Of a stretch of 64,000 nucleotides of DNA, positions 1-9,313 are shown in pieces. This stretch comes from Psychroserpens sp. NJDZ02 (GTDB lineage Bacteria > Bacteroidota > Bacteroidia > Flavobacteriales > Flavobacteriaceae). Made by a program: the position numbers and the translations under genes. Where the stretch lies: positions 1,486,501-1,550,500 of the forward strand of contig NZ_CP039451.1 in the NCBI RefSeq assembly GCF_004843725.1, given 5' to 3'. The notes beneath the pieces were generated by a model. That model did no database searches and was not told the origin of the DNA. It saw only the letters and a program-made list of their open reading frames with translations. Numbering within the stretch: position 1 is the stretch's first letter; the number at the start of each line of letters is the position of its first letter.

Positions 1-2215
1 AGTCCACAATTGTTTCACCCATTTTCTGAATCGTTTTATACAAAGAACCATAACGAATGTATAGCGCTATTGCTTTGTACAATTTACGTCCAAAAGAAAT
101 TAAGAAATACACTAAAAACGAATATATAAAATACGTCAGTCCGCGCTGTAAAATCACATTAAATCCTTTGATGATATACTCGAAATAGAATAATAAGATT
201 GAAAAGAACAATTCGATTGTAAAAAAACGCACCACATCAAAATAATAGATTTGTTTTTGCTTTTTAAAAGGCAATTCACTTAAATCAAAAATTTGTACTT
301 GTTTACCAAGAGCCGTTCCATTTCCTATAGAATCTTGCCATTTTTTAGTAATTGAAGCCCTATTGGTTGCTCTATTTAAAGTTGCCGCATTTAGCTGTTC
401 TATATCGGCCTCTAAAAATTCCTCAGGAATGTCTAAGCGATCAATTCCATTAGATATATAAGGAATACTATTAGTCGCCACACCCACAAAGGCTTCAAAA
501 CGACGCCTTAAAGTTTCGATATCCTTTCCTCCTGTTTTAGAGGTACTATCCACACAAGCCAAATGCCATATATTTCCCGTTTTATCCAATTGTTTCGGGT
601 TTTTTCTAATGGCTCGGCCTCGCATTTGGTTAGAAGACACAAACGATCCAATAAACGATGCTAAAATCAAACTATTAATGGAAGGCGCATCCCAACCTTC
701 ACCTAATAACGATTTTGTACCCACTAACACTTTAATAGCTCCGTTTTCAAATAGCGTAGTCATGATACTAACAATACCATTTTTAGTCTTTGTTTTGGAT
801 GACACTATAAGAAACTGAGTATCGACCTCCAAAGGCGTAAATGAAAAGGAGTCTACGTTTTCAATAGCTCCAAAAGCATTACGAATCGATTCATGAATAA
901 TTACCATACTCCCTGTCAACACCGCTAATGCCTCCGTATCAGGAAAACGACAACGCAAATGTTGAAAAATAGTAATAACACCAATTTTATTAATTGTGTT
1001 AAGTTCCGATTCTGGTGTCGTTAAAAATTCTTTTCTAATATAATCCGTTAAAATAACACACCTTAAATCTGACTGTAAACTCTTACGCTCCGCATCCACA
1101 ATTGTGATGATACTTTTAAGTTTACTCGGACTATTAGTTAATGAACGATACAACAAGTCTTCACCTAAAAAATTGACTCTTTTTTTATCGAAAACATGTA
1201 ATCGCCTTAGCTTTTTTTCTAAATTTAAAAGGTAAGGTTCCTGTGCTATTAACTGCTCCCGATCTTTTACTAATAGGTTTTGAAATAAAATTTCTAACCA
1301 ATCTAAATGCAATTCAGGAAAATTAATGGTTTCACTTTTACTAAAACCTAGCGTCCTTAATTTAGACTGTTCAATAGCCACTCCACAAGCATTCAAAAAG
1401 ATAAGTAATGCTGAAAAATATTCAGTATTACCATATAATTCATCTAAATAGGCTTCTGTGTTTTCGTAAAAACGATGCTGTGTAATAAACGTGATAAACG
1501 TTTCGTCTTTGACCAATTCATCTTTAAATCCTGCTATTTTTTGTCTATACTCGTAAATTAAATTAATCTCTAACGCTTCTGGTTTAGAAAAATACACAAA
1601 ATCTTGATGTGGACATAAGTCCGTTTCTTTTACTAAATCAGGAACTGCAATTTCATCATCTATTTCGCCACAAAGGCTAAAATACTTTGCTACTTCTCTC
1701 CTATCACTATCATAAGGCGGCGTAGCTGTTAAGGCTACAACAAAAAAAGGTTTACTATTTTTTAATTCGAATAAACAGGTCCACCACGCATTTTTTAAAT
1801 GGTGTGCTTCATCCAAAACCAATGTTTCAATATTATGCTTTTTAAAAAAATTGAGATAGTCGGCTTTGTTTTCAAAAGATTTATAAAAAGCATGCAACGA
1901 TTGGTAGGTAATAAAAGTAACCTCACTAGGTGCTTTGACATCAAAAGAGAAAGCTTTAAATCCACTATCTGTAGTAAAAAAGGACTGCAATCGATCTTCC
2001 CATTGCTCTCTAATGGTAAGTGTAGGTGCTAAAACCAAAGTTTTTTTACCCAATTGTCGCATGATCTCAATACCTAGAATGGTTTTTCCAGAACCTGGAG
2101 GTGCAATCACATGAAAATGACGGTCAGAAATATGGCTATCAAAATGTTTCAAAAGCTTTGCTTGGTAGCTTCTCCAAGGGAAAATAAATTGTAAACTAGA
2201 CCACGTTTTGCTCAA
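1..2215 (-). CDS. SF2 DEAD/DEAH helicase with hydrophobic C-terminal region (3' end cut by window edge)
   Basis: About 738 codons are visible and the reading frame is still open at base 1. Seen: Walker A APPGSGKT at residues 38-45, motif II DEAHH from residue 135, TATPP (motif III), and a second RecA lobe with LGEGWDAP (motif V) and QMRGRAIRKNP (motif VI). This is the layout of superfamily 2 helicases of the XPB/restriction-subunit type, which unwind or translocate on DNA using ATP. After the helicase core, at roughly residues 660-710, there are two strongly hydrophobic segments, so the protein may be tied to the membrane, which is unusual. The start is taken as the TTG at 2215: an in-frame stop lies 15 bases upstream and no ATG occurs before Walker A. 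It is divergent from hemB. No methylase, nuclease or other defence gene is adjacent on the visible side, so a restriction role is not supported here. Confidence 0.8.
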   Translation of the reverse strand, partial: MSKTWSSLQFIFPWRSYQAKLLKHFDSHISDRHFHVIAPPGSGKTILGIEIMRQLGKKTLVLAPTLTIREQWEDRLQSFFTTDSGFKAFSFDVKAPSEVTFITYQSLHAFYKSFENKADYLNFFKKHNIETLVLDEAHHLKNAWWTCLFELKNSKPFFVVALTATPPYDSDRREVAKYFSLCGEIDDEIAVPDLVKETDLCPHQDFVYFSKPEALEINLIYEYRQKIAGFKDELVKDETFITFITQHRFYENTEAYLDELYGNTEYFSALLIFLNACGVAIEQSKLRTLGFSKSETINFPELHLDWLEILFQNLLVKDREQLIAQEPYLLNLEKKLRRLHVFDKKRVNFLGEDLLYRSLTNSPSKLKSIITIVDAERKSLQSDLRCVILTDYIRKEFLTTPESELNTINKIGVITIFQHLRCRFPDTEALAVLTGSMVIIHESIRNAFGAIENVDSFSFTPLEVDTQFLIVSSKTKTKNGIVSIMTTLFENGAIKVLVGTKSLLGEGWDAPSINSLILASFIGSFVSSNQMRGRAIRKNPKQLDKTGNIWHLACVDSTSKTGGKDIETLRRRFEAFVGVATNSIPYISNGIDRLDIPEEFLEADIEQLNAATLNRATNRASITKKWQDSIGNGTALGKQVQIFDLSELPFKKQKQIYYFDVVRFFTIELFFSILLFYFEYIIKGFNVILQRGLTYFIYSFLVYFLISFGRKLYKAIALYIRYGSLYKTIQKMGETIVD

Positions 2216-2235
2216 TAGAAATAGGGATTATTGAT

Positions 2236-2243
2236 TAACTTTG
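2236..2243 (+). promoter_or_regulatory. hemB promoter -7 element
   Basis: TAACTTTG matches the Bacteroidota -7 consensus TAnnTTTG and sits 45 bases before the hemB ATG at 2288. A TTG lies 25 bases upstream, slightly far for a -33 element. The site argues against the longer TTG-initiated reading of hemB from 2231, because that start would fall inside the promoter. Confidence 0.5.
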
Positions 2244-2287
2244 TTTTTGATAAAAGTAAACATTATCAGGAATTTTATACAAAAATT

Positions 2288-3277
2288 ATGTACCCAATTA
2301 AGAGAAATAGAAGATTAAGAACAAACGAAGCTATTAGAAGCTTAGTTAGAGAAACGATTATCTCTCCAAACGATTTTTTAGTACCACTTTTTGTGGTTGA
2401 AGGAAAAGGCATCAAAGAAGAAATTGCTTCCATGCCCAATTACTATAGGTATAGCTTAGATTTATTAGAAAATGAAGTCAAAGCACTTTGGACACTAGGT
2501 TTGAAATCGGTTTTACTATTTGTAAAAGTACCAGACAATTTAAAAGACAATAAAGGGACTGAGGCTATAAATCCAAAAGGACTAATGCAACGCGCCATTA
2601 AAGCAGTTAAAAATGCGTGCCCTGATATGCTAGTAATGACCGATGTGGCACTAGACCCATACTCTGCTTACGGGCATGATGGCATTATAGAAAACGGAAC
2701 CGTGTTAAATGACGAGAGCGTAGAAGTATTAACAGAAATGAGTGTTTCTCATATTGAAGCTGGTGCTGATTTTGTAGCCCCAAGCGACATGATGGATGGT
2801 CGTATTTTATCTATCCGTGAAGCTTTTGAAGACGAAGGATATACAGATGCGGGAATCATGAGTTATTCTGCTAAATATGCGTCTGCTTTTTATGGTCCTT
2901 TTCGTGATGCTTTAGACTCTGCTCCTGTAGATGCACAAGATATTCCAAAAGACAAAAAAACGTACCAGATGGATTACGCTAATCGTTTTGAGGCGTTACG
3001 CGAAACAGAAATGGATATAGATGAAGGTGCAGATATCGTCATGGTAAAACCAGGATTGTGTTATTTAGATATTGTACGAGAAATTAAAAATGAAGTCGAT
3101 GTACCCGTTGCAGTATATCAAGTTTCTGGAGAATACGCTATGCTTAAGGCTGCTGCCGAAAAAGGTTGGCTAGATCATGATGCTGTTATGATGGAGCAAA
3201 TTACAGCTATAAAACGTGCTGGTGCAGACATCATTGCTAGTTATTTTGCTAAAGATGTTGTTAAGCTAATTTCATAA
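2288..3277 (+). CDS. hemB: Delta-aminolevulinic acid dehydratase (porphobilinogen synthase)
   Basis: Condenses two 5-aminolevulinate molecules into porphobilinogen, the second common step of haem and tetrapyrrole synthesis in the cytosol. 329 residues, the usual family length. The two Schiff-base lysines are visible at about K196 (YSAKYASAFYGPFRDA) and K254 (MVKPG). The metal loop reads DVALDPYSAYGHDG, without the three cysteines of the zinc enzymes, so it should be a Mg/K-dependent type. I start at the ATG that gives MYPIKRNRRLR, the usual family N-terminus; the frame is open further upstream, but that would run through the promoter. Single-gene unit, followed by a strong terminator. Confidence 0.96.
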   Translation: MYPIKRNRRLRTNEAIRSLVRETIISPNDFLVPLFVVEGKGIKEEIASMPNYYRYSLDLLENEVKALWTLGLKSVLLFVKVPDNLKDNKGTEAINPKGLMQRAIKAVKNACPDMLVMTDVALDPYSAYGHDGIIENGTVLNDESVEVLTEMSVSHIEAGADFVAPSDMMDGRILSIREAFEDEGYTDAGIMSYSAKYASAFYGPFRDALDSAPVDAQDIPKDKKTYQMDYANRFEALRETEMDIDEGADIVMVKPGLCYLDIVREIKNEVDVPVAVYQVSGEYAMLKAAAEKGWLDHDAVMMEQITAIKRAGADIIASYFAKDVVKLIS

Positions 3278-3283
3278 AAAACA

Positions 3284-3323
3284 AAAAAGGGTTTAATAGA
3301 TAAATACTATTAGACCCTTTTTT
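3284..3323. terminator. Bidirectional terminator between hemB and the OM-protein gene
   Basis: Inverted repeat with arms 3284-3299 and 3307-3323 (AAAAAGGGTTTAATAG against CTATTAGACCCTTTTT), with A/T runs on both flanks. It serves the convergent genes on either side. Confidence 0.8.
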
Positions 3324-3342
3324 TATGCTTTTACTTTTCTAA

Positions 3343-4611
3343 TCAAAAAAAAGAATCTTCACCTAAGTCTAATCCCCAATTTATTCCAAGTATCGTCACT
3401 AAATTGTTATCCGATGGGAAGTCTTTTCCAAAACCTCCTGTCACACTTATATTATTATTGACTTGATACGTGATATTCCCAACAGATCTAAATTGCTCGC
3501 TATCTATGGATCGCATAAGATACTCATAAGAAAATTTAAGTTTCTTTAGTTCTAATTCTACTTTACCTCCATAATCCCAAAAATATTGATTGCTATACAA
3601 CCCAGCGTTATCTATATTAAATCCGTCATCAACATATTTTCCGATTCCATAAAAATGCAAATAACTTTGACTGTTAAGCTGTACTGCAACATCCGCCGTT
3701 AACCAAGCACCAAAACGGTTTGCTGTAGCTGTATTCACCTCATTCTCTTTAAACAAAACACTATAACCAATTGCTCCGTCTAATCTAAAAACAGGTTTAA
3801 CTGTCTTTGGATTGGTCACAAAGTTTTTAATGTTTTCGCAACGATCTTCAAAATAACTACTAACAATGTCTCCTTTAGTAATCTTTAGCCTATCCATACC
3901 TGATAATATATTTACACCTCTGATAGCTAAAGCATCAGGATCATCTGGCACTTGTTCGTCTAAAATTCTATCTAAAAAATCTTGTGCTAAACTTTCATAT
4001 TTTGCTTTTAATTCTAAATCTGTTTCTAAAGCGTTACAACTTCCACTTCCTGGGAAATTAATATTTTCACCTGCTAAAAACTCTTCAAACAATTTATTTA
4101 ATGGACGCTGCACCCCATTGTCAATTTGCTGGATTGCCTCTTGTATTTTATCTAATCGTTTAGTGTTATAAAACTGTAAAATAGTTGTTCTGTACCCTAT
4201 TGCCAACGTCTTTTTCTCGGCCTCAAAACCACTAAATTGTTTATCGATATAACCTACTGAAAATGACGAATTAGTTTTTAAACCTATAAACGGATCAATA
4301 TATGTTTTACCATTATCATTTGTATTTAAACCTCTATAATTTTGATAAGAACGGTCAACCTCGAAGTCAATCAACCAATACGGATTAACTTCTACCGCTA
4401 TATTTGTATTTGAAAATCCATTGGACAAATACAACCCTAAGGCTTTTAAATTATCTGGTGTATTGATTTGCGTAGGCGTTTCTCCTAACAAACTAAATGC
4501 AGGATTGGTTGTACTTTCAAAATTAAAATCGTTGACAGATACGTTGTCTTGTGCGAAAGAAAAAGCACTAACAAAAAAAAGCAAAAACTTAAAATATCTA
4601 TTATTACACAT
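3343..4611 (-). CDS. Uncharacterised secreted, probably outer-membrane protein
   Basis: 422 residues. The N-terminus is a signal peptide (FKFLLFFVSAFSFAQ, cleavage after AQ as is usual in Flavobacteria). The rest alternates short polar and hydrophobic stretches, particularly in the last 150 residues (YSVLFKENEV, YLHFYGIGKYV, FSYEYLMRS), and ends in -FF, as outer-membrane barrels do. I do not recognise a named family. It lies 17 bases downstream of the 4629-5051 gene on the same strand, so the two are probably co-transcribed. Function unknown. Confidence 0.75.
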   Translation of the reverse strand: MCNNRYFKFLLFFVSAFSFAQDNVSVNDFNFESTTNPAFSLLGETPTQINTPDNLKALGLYLSNGFSNTNIAVEVNPYWLIDFEVDRSYQNYRGLNTNDNGKTYIDPFIGLKTNSSFSVGYIDKQFSGFEAEKKTLAIGYRTTILQFYNTKRLDKIQEAIQQIDNGVQRPLNKLFEEFLAGENINFPGSGSCNALETDLELKAKYESLAQDFLDRILDEQVPDDPDALAIRGVNILSGMDRLKITKGDIVSSYFEDRCENIKNFVTNPKTVKPVFRLDGAIGYSVLFKENEVNTATANRFGAWLTADVAVQLNSQSYLHFYGIGKYVDDGFNIDNAGLYSNQYFWDYGGKVELELKKLKFSYEYLMRSIDSEQFRSVGNITYQVNNNISVTGGFGKDFPSDNNLVTILGINWGLDLGEDSFF

Positions 4612-4628
4612 CTGGAATCAATTTAAAA

Positions 4629-5051
4629 TTATACAAGAGCGACCTTTACCCTCTTTGTGATACTAAATGTTTCATCTTCAAGTGTCCCTAAATCGAATTC
4701 CTCTGTATCAGTCTCGAATTTTGATACAAAATCTACCGTTTTTAACCCATCATTTATCGCATACTTAACAGTCGATACTTTTACTATAGACTCCTTTAAA
4801 TTGATTGCGTCGACAATATAATTTGTTCTAATTTTTATAATAGGTCTTTTTTGTAATCGAGATTTTTCGACTATTGCGGTAAACCTATTATTATCCTCTA
4901 ATTGTACATCAATTTTTCGCCAACGTCTAGGCGTATCTTCATGATAAATAGTAACAAATATTTTGCTAGAACCATCTAAAAGTGCATCGCTAGAAATTTG
5001 CGCACCAATAGTCAGTTTTTGATTATCTAATTTGGCTTCAAAAGTATCCAT
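4629..5051 (-). CDS. Hypothetical protein, 140 residues
   Basis: No signal peptide and no membrane segment. The sequence is charged and beta-rich (FVTIYHEDTPRRWRKIDVQL, FTAIVEKSRLQKRPIIKIRT), suggesting a compact beta domain, but I recognise no family. It is the first gene of a two-gene unit with the outer-membrane-like protein downstream, which suggests a shared job that cannot be named from sequence alone. The start ATG gives MDTFEAKLDNQ; there is no better alternative upstream. Confidence 0.7.
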   Translation of the reverse strand: MDTFEAKLDNQKLTIGAQISSDALLDGSSKIFVTIYHEDTPRRWRKIDVQLEDNNRFTAIVEKSRLQKRPIIKIRTNYIVDAINLKESIVKVSTVKYAINDGLKTVDFVSKFETDTEEFDLGTLEDETFSITKRVKVALV

Positions 5052-5159
5052 GTTCAGTGTTTTTTTTAAGTCAAACTATCAATCAGTAGTGTAAGGGAAT
5101 AATTATAATCAACAAGTTAAAAAAAATATAGCTATTTTTACAGAAACTAGATATAATTA

Positions 5160-6236
5160 ATGGCTTTACTACTCTTTTACGGAACGATCTCAATCTTTTT
5201 TTCATTTTTATGCTCCATTCTTGAAGCAGTACTTTTAAGTGTAACCCCAACATTTATCAATCTTAAAAAGAAAGAAGGCAAATCATTTGCTACCAATTTA
5301 GAAGAACTAAAAAAAGATGTCGACAGACCTTTAATTGCTATTCTTACTTTAAATACAATTGCACATACTGTAGGCGCTATTTTAGTCGGTAAAGAAGCAG
5401 AAGGACTTTACGGAAACGGTGATGGTTATGGCGTATTTATAGTATCTGCAGTAATGACACTTTTAATTTTAGTAGCTTCAGAAATTATACCAAAAACAAT
5501 TGGAGCAACGTACTGGAAAAGCTTAGCGGGTTTTACTACAACCGCACTAAATATTTTAATATTTCCTTTAAAATGGACTGGATTATTATGGTTAATGCAA
5601 TTAACTACAAAACTTATTGGAGGCAAAGGACATGGTAGTGTTTTAAGTCGTGAAGGCTTTTTAGTAATGGCCGATATGGCTCATGACGAAGGTGTTTTTG
5701 AAGGTAATGAAAGTAAAATCATTAAAAACTTATTAACTTTTAAAGAAGTTTTTGCTAAAAATGTGATGACACCACGTACCGTAATGAAATCTGAAAATGA
5801 AGAGACTACTGTTGAAGATTTTTTTAACAGAAACATGAACCTTAGATTTTCCAGAATTCCTGTGTACTCAGAAACCGAAGACAACATTAAAGGATTAGTT
5901 TTAAAAGACGAGATTTTTAAAGAAATGGCTTTAGGGAATGGTTCTAAAAAATTAGTAGAACTTAAAAGAGATATTATAATTGTAGATCGAAACTTACCAA
6001 TACCAACCCTATTTGAGCAACTTGTAGAAACTAGAAACCACATGGCTTTGGTTGTTGACGAATACGGAAGTGTTAGCGGAATTGTAACCATGGAGGACGT
6101 AATTGAAACCCTTTTAGGTATGGAAATTATGGATGAGAGTGACAACGTTAGTGACTTACAAAGTTTGGCACGAAAAAGTTGGGAGTCGCGCGCTAAGAAA
6201 CTAGGAATTATAGACGAAAATAATCCAGAAAAATAA
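5160..6236 (+). CDS. CNNM (DUF21) membrane protein with CBS pair, CorC/HlyC-like
   Basis: Seen: an N-terminal DUF21/CNNM domain with several membrane segments in about residues 1-150 (SFLCSILEAVLLSVTPTF is typical), then a tandem CBS pair in about residues 195-330 (KNVMTPRTVM, RFSRIPVYSE, ALVVDEYGSVSGIVTMEDVIE). The family includes divalent cation (Mg) exporters and putative transporters. It ends about 25 residues after the CBS pair, so the C-terminal CorC_HlyC domain of the longer relatives is absent; shorter forms without it are known. Its stop overlaps the next start (TAATG), so it heads an operon with the DNA-repair and hotdog genes. Confidence 0.85.
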   Translation: MALLLFYGTISIFFSFLCSILEAVLLSVTPTFINLKKKEGKSFATNLEELKKDVDRPLIAILTLNTIAHTVGAILVGKEAEGLYGNGDGYGVFIVSAVMTLLILVASEIIPKTIGATYWKSLAGFTTTALNILIFPLKWTGLLWLMQLTTKLIGGKGHGSVLSREGFLVMADMAHDEGVFEGNESKIIKNLLTFKEVFAKNVMTPRTVMKSENEETTVEDFFNRNMNLRFSRIPVYSETEDNIKGLVLKDEIFKEMALGNGSKKLVELKRDIIIVDRNLPIPTLFEQLVETRNHMALVVDEYGSVSGIVTMEDVIETLLGMEIMDESDNVSDLQSLARKSWESRAKKLGIIDENNPEK

Positions 6237-6709
6237 TGGAAGACTGCATTATCCAATCACCTTTAGGTTTTACTAAAATAACTGGTGATATAAATGGTAT
6301 TGCAGGCGTCACGGTTTTAAATTCTGAAGCATCAATTACTCAGACCATACCAAAGGTTTTGGAAACCTGTGTACTTCAATTAAATGAATATTTTGAAGGA
6401 TCACGAACGGCATTCAACTTAAAGCTAAACCCTAAAGGCACTGACTTTCAGAACCGCGTTTGGGAAGCATTACAAACTATTCCTCATGGCAAAACAACGT
6501 CGTACCTCGCCCTTTCAAAACAATTAGGCGATGCCAAAGCTATTCGTGCAGTTGCTAATGCCAATGGTAAAAATCCATTATGGATCATTATTCCTTGCCA
6601 CAGAGTTATTGGTAGCGATGGTAGCCTAACAGGCTATGCTGGAGGTTTATACCGTAAACAATGGCTAATAGATCACGAAAGCCCTTATAAACAAACCACT
6701 CTTTTTTAA
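6236..6709 (+). CDS. ogt: Methylated-DNA--[protein]-cysteine S-methyltransferase
   Basis: Suicide repair enzyme that moves an alkyl group from O6-alkylguanine in DNA to its own cysteine. 157 residues. The active site IIPCHRVIG is present with C121 as acceptor, together with the DNA-binding helix-turn-helix (GKTTSYLALSKQLG) and the C-terminal GYAGGLYRKQWLIDHE typical of the family. It overlaps both neighbours by one base (TAATG junctions), so translation is coupled through the three-gene unit. No AraC-type Ada domain is present, so this is the constitutive Ogt type and not the adaptive-response sensor. Confidence 0.93.
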   Translation: MEDCIIQSPLGFTKITGDINGIAGVTVLNSEASITQTIPKVLETCVLQLNEYFEGSRTAFNLKLNPKGTDFQNRVWEALQTIPHGKTTSYLALSKQLGDAKAIRAVANANGKNPLWIIIPCHRVIGSDGSLTGYAGGLYRKQWLIDHESPYKQTTLF

Positions 6710-7227
6710 TGTACAAAGTTGCTACCGAATTTTTAACACGCTTTATAAAACCAGCAAACATCTATAAGTACGGATTTAACTGGTCTCCAATGTACAGACG
6801 TACGACTGCAAAAATAATCACAGTTAGTGACGATTTACATTACGTTAAAATCAGATTAAAACTGAATTGGAAAAATCGTAATTATGCAGGAACACTATTT
6901 GGAGGAAGCATGCTATCTGCAACAGATCCTATTTATATGATTCAGCTAATTCAGATACTGGGAAACGACTACGTGGTTTGGGACAAAGCCGTCACCGCAA
7001 AGTATAAACGTCCAGGCAAAGGCACTATTTATGGTGAGTTTATTTTTTCTGTTGAAGAAATTAAAGCCCTAAAAGCGCAACTAAAAACTGAGCAGCAAGT
7101 AGACCTTATAAAAACAATGCAATTAGTGAATACTAACGCTGAGGTTATTGCTGAATTTTCAAAAACACTTTATGTTGCTGATAAAGCGTACTACAAGAAA
7201 AAGCAAGCCCTAAGACGAGCTAAATAA
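6709..7227 (+). CDS. DUF4442-type hotdog-fold protein
   Basis: 172 residues. The segment KLNWKNRNYAGTLFGGSMLSATDPIYMIQL matches the helix region of hotdog-fold thioesterase-like proteins of the DUF4442 group, whose substrates are not firmly known. Its start overlaps the stop of the methyltransferase gene (TAATG), so it is the third gene of the operon beginning at 5160. A role in acyl-CoA or acyl-ACP hydrolysis is a guess from the fold only. Confidence 0.75.
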   Translation: MYKVATEFLTRFIKPANIYKYGFNWSPMYRRTTAKIITVSDDLHYVKIRLKLNWKNRNYAGTLFGGSMLSATDPIYMIQLIQILGNDYVVWDKAVTAKYKRPGKGTIYGEFIFSVEEIKALKAQLKTEQQVDLIKTMQLVNTNAEVIAEFSKTLYVADKAYYKKKQALRRAK

Positions 7228-7273
7228 TTAGCTTTATTTTCATTATATTTAAATTCTAAACTAATTAAATAAA

Positions 7274-8431
7274 ATGAAATTCATAAAAAAACTATTTAAA
7301 GTGCTTATTGTACTTTTTGCTTTACTAATCGCCACCCTTTATATTACAGATACCGATTACCTTATTAAAGCTGTACGCACCATTTATTTACGCGGACACA
7401 CGACAGCCTTTTTAGACGATTACAAAAAGTTTGACAATCAAGTTATTGCCAACGGAACACCTCAACCTTGGCCAAATCATGCCGATTATAATTCTATAAA
7501 AGAAACCTCAACATTGCAAAAAGCGAACAAGGATTGGGAAACAGTTGCTTATGTTATAATAAAAAATGATAGTGTTTGGTTTGAAAACTATTATGGTGGC
7601 TATAACAAAGACTCTAAATCCAACTCATTTTCTATGGCTAAAAGCTATGTCTCTGGATTAATGGGAAAAGCAATTATGGATGGCTATATTAAAAGTTTAG
7701 ACCAACCAGTTTGCGACTTCTTACCCGCTTTTTGCGATGGCGATGCGACTAAAATGACCGTTGGAGATTTATCAAGCATGGCCTCAGGTACAGATTGGGA
7801 CGAAGCCTATTACTCTCCATTATCAATCACAACCCGTGCTTATTTTGACGATGATTTACAAAAAGTAATGAACGGACTTAAAGTCGTTACGGAACCAGGA
7901 CAAGCCTTTAAATATGCGAGTGGAGATACACAAATGCTAGCCATGGTTATCGAAAAAGCAACAGGTAAAAAAATGTACGATTATTTAACTGAAAGCTTTT
8001 GGAAACCTTTAGGTAGCGAAAATCCAACGTTATGGCAAGTTGATAGTGCCGAGGATGATTTAGTCAAAGCCTATTGTTGTATTGCTAGTAATGCTAAAGA
8101 TTTTGCGCGTTTTGGAAAACTATATAAAGACAACGGAAAATGGAATGGACAGCAAATATTAGACTCTGCTTTTGTTGCTAAATCTTTAAAACCTCGTTTT
8201 CCATCTAGTCCCGAATATGGCTATGGCTGGTGGTTAAAAAACCAAAACGGGAAAGACTTTTATATGATGCGAGGACACCTCGGACAATACGTTATCGTAC
8301 AACCAGATGACAATATCATTATTGTACGTTTAGGCCATAAAAAATCACCCGATGCTGGTGTCGGCGTCTTTACCGATGATATCTCCCTGTATATTGATGA
8401 GGCTTATAAGATGTTGGATATGAAACCTTAA
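7274..8431 (+). CDS. Serine hydrolase of the beta-lactamase class C / PBP4 family
   Basis: 385 residues with one N-terminal membrane anchor (about residues 6-24), so the catalytic domain is probably periplasmic. Seen: SxxK as S120-M-A-K123, a YAS motif in FKYASGDTQML in place of YxN, and HLG near the end (RGHLGQYV) in place of KTG. These are the hallmarks of class C-like esterases and peptidases. Substrate unknown; most members of this broad group are esterases or D-aminopeptidases and do not confer antibiotic resistance. It begins 46 bases after the preceding operon, with no clear promoter in between. Confidence 0.85.
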   Translation: MKFIKKLFKVLIVLFALLIATLYITDTDYLIKAVRTIYLRGHTTAFLDDYKKFDNQVIANGTPQPWPNHADYNSIKETSTLQKANKDWETVAYVIIKNDSVWFENYYGGYNKDSKSNSFSMAKSYVSGLMGKAIMDGYIKSLDQPVCDFLPAFCDGDATKMTVGDLSSMASGTDWDEAYYSPLSITTRAYFDDDLQKVMNGLKVVTEPGQAFKYASGDTQMLAMVIEKATGKKMYDYLTESFWKPLGSENPTLWQVDSAEDDLVKAYCCIASNAKDFARFGKLYKDNGKWNGQQILDSAFVAKSLKPRFPSSPEYGYGWWLKNQNGKDFYMMRGHLGQYVIVQPDDNIIIVRLGHKKSPDAGVGVFTDDISLYIDEAYKMLDMKP

Positions 8432-8486
8432 TGTTTTTGTTTACCGCACTTATTATTTAATCATTTTTTTGAACAAAACTCAATCC

Positions 8487-9200
8487 ATGATCTCTAAACT
8501 AAACCTAGAAAATATCTTATTTTTAGACATCGAAACCGTTCCAGAAACACACCATTTCTCTGAATTAGATAAAACCAAACAAGACCTTTGGGAGGCTAAA
8601 TCACGCTACCAACGTAAGGAAGAATTTACTCCCGAAGAATTTTATGATCGTGCGGGAATTTGGGCAGAGTTTGGAAAAATAATATGTATTTCGGTGGGTT
8701 ATTTTTCTATGCAAGATGATACTCGTTTATTCAGAACGACTTCTTTTCATGGAGAAGAACATAAACTATTAGTTGCGTTTAAAAACTTACTAATCTCTCA
8801 TTTTAGTCAAGCAAAACACCTATTATGTGCCCATAACGGTAAAGAGTTTGATTTTCCATACATCGCTAGACGTATGATTATCCATAATATTGAACTGCCT
8901 AATAAACTAAATTTATTTGGCAAAAAACCATGGGAAATCTCGCATTTAGACACCATGGAACTATGGAAATTTGGTGACTACAAAACATATACGTCTTTAA
9001 AATTAATGACTAATGTCTTGGGCATTCCGTCGCCTAAAGATGATATTGATGGTAGTGAAGTCTACAAAACATATTACGAAGACAATGACATTAATCGCAT
9101 TATCGTATACTGCGAAAAAGACACCATTGCAGTTGCCCAAATATTTTTACGTTTACGCGGCGAATCAATCTTAACAGATGATGAGATAATTCATATTTAA
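8487..9200 (+). CDS. DnaQ/PolB-like 3'-5' exonuclease
   Basis: Predicted RNase H-fold 3'-5' exonuclease (DEDD group). Seen: motif I LFLDIETVP near the N-terminus, motif II LCAHNGKEFDFPYI mid-protein, and motif III YCEKDTIAVAQIFLRL near the C-terminus, which supply the metal-binding acidic residues. I start at ATG 8487 (MISKLNLENILFLDIE, 237 residues); an in-frame TTG at 8469 would add six residues. It acts on nucleic acid ends in the cytosol; whether its role is DNA repair or RNA decay cannot be decided. A strong terminator follows. Confidence 0.85.
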   Translation: MISKLNLENILFLDIETVPETHHFSELDKTKQDLWEAKSRYQRKEEFTPEEFYDRAGIWAEFGKIICISVGYFSMQDDTRLFRTTSFHGEEHKLLVAFKNLLISHFSQAKHLLCAHNGKEFDFPYIARRMIIHNIELPNKLNLFGKKPWEISHLDTMELWKFGDYKTYTSLKLMTNVLGIPSPKDDIDGSEVYKTYYEDNDINRIIVYCEKDTIAVAQIFLRLRGESILTDDEIIHI

Positions 9201-9261
9201 CTCAAAAATATAGCAAATACAGACTATTTAATCGAAACTTATTTTTGATTAGAATATAAAA

Positions 9262-9293
9262 AAAAGACCCAGAATGCATGTTCTGGGTCTTTT
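9262..9293. terminator. Bidirectional intrinsic terminator
   Basis: Perfect 13-base stem AAAAGACCCAGAA / TTCTGGGTCTTTT with a 6-base loop, between the convergent exonuclease and M4 protease genes. Confidence 0.9.
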
Positions 9294-9313
9294 CAATTAA
9301 TAAATTATACTTA

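Noticed and set aside
609..2032. Small plus-strand ORFs at 609-818 and 1799-2032
   Set aside because: Both lie antisense to the conserved helicase and have no promoter or recognisable product.
2231..2287. N-terminal extension of hemB from a TTG
   Set aside because: It would overlap the -7 promoter element, and the family starts at MYP.
1..5051. Defence island around the helicase
   Set aside because: The visible neighbours are hemB and two uncharacterised genes; no methylase, nuclease or toxin gene is present.
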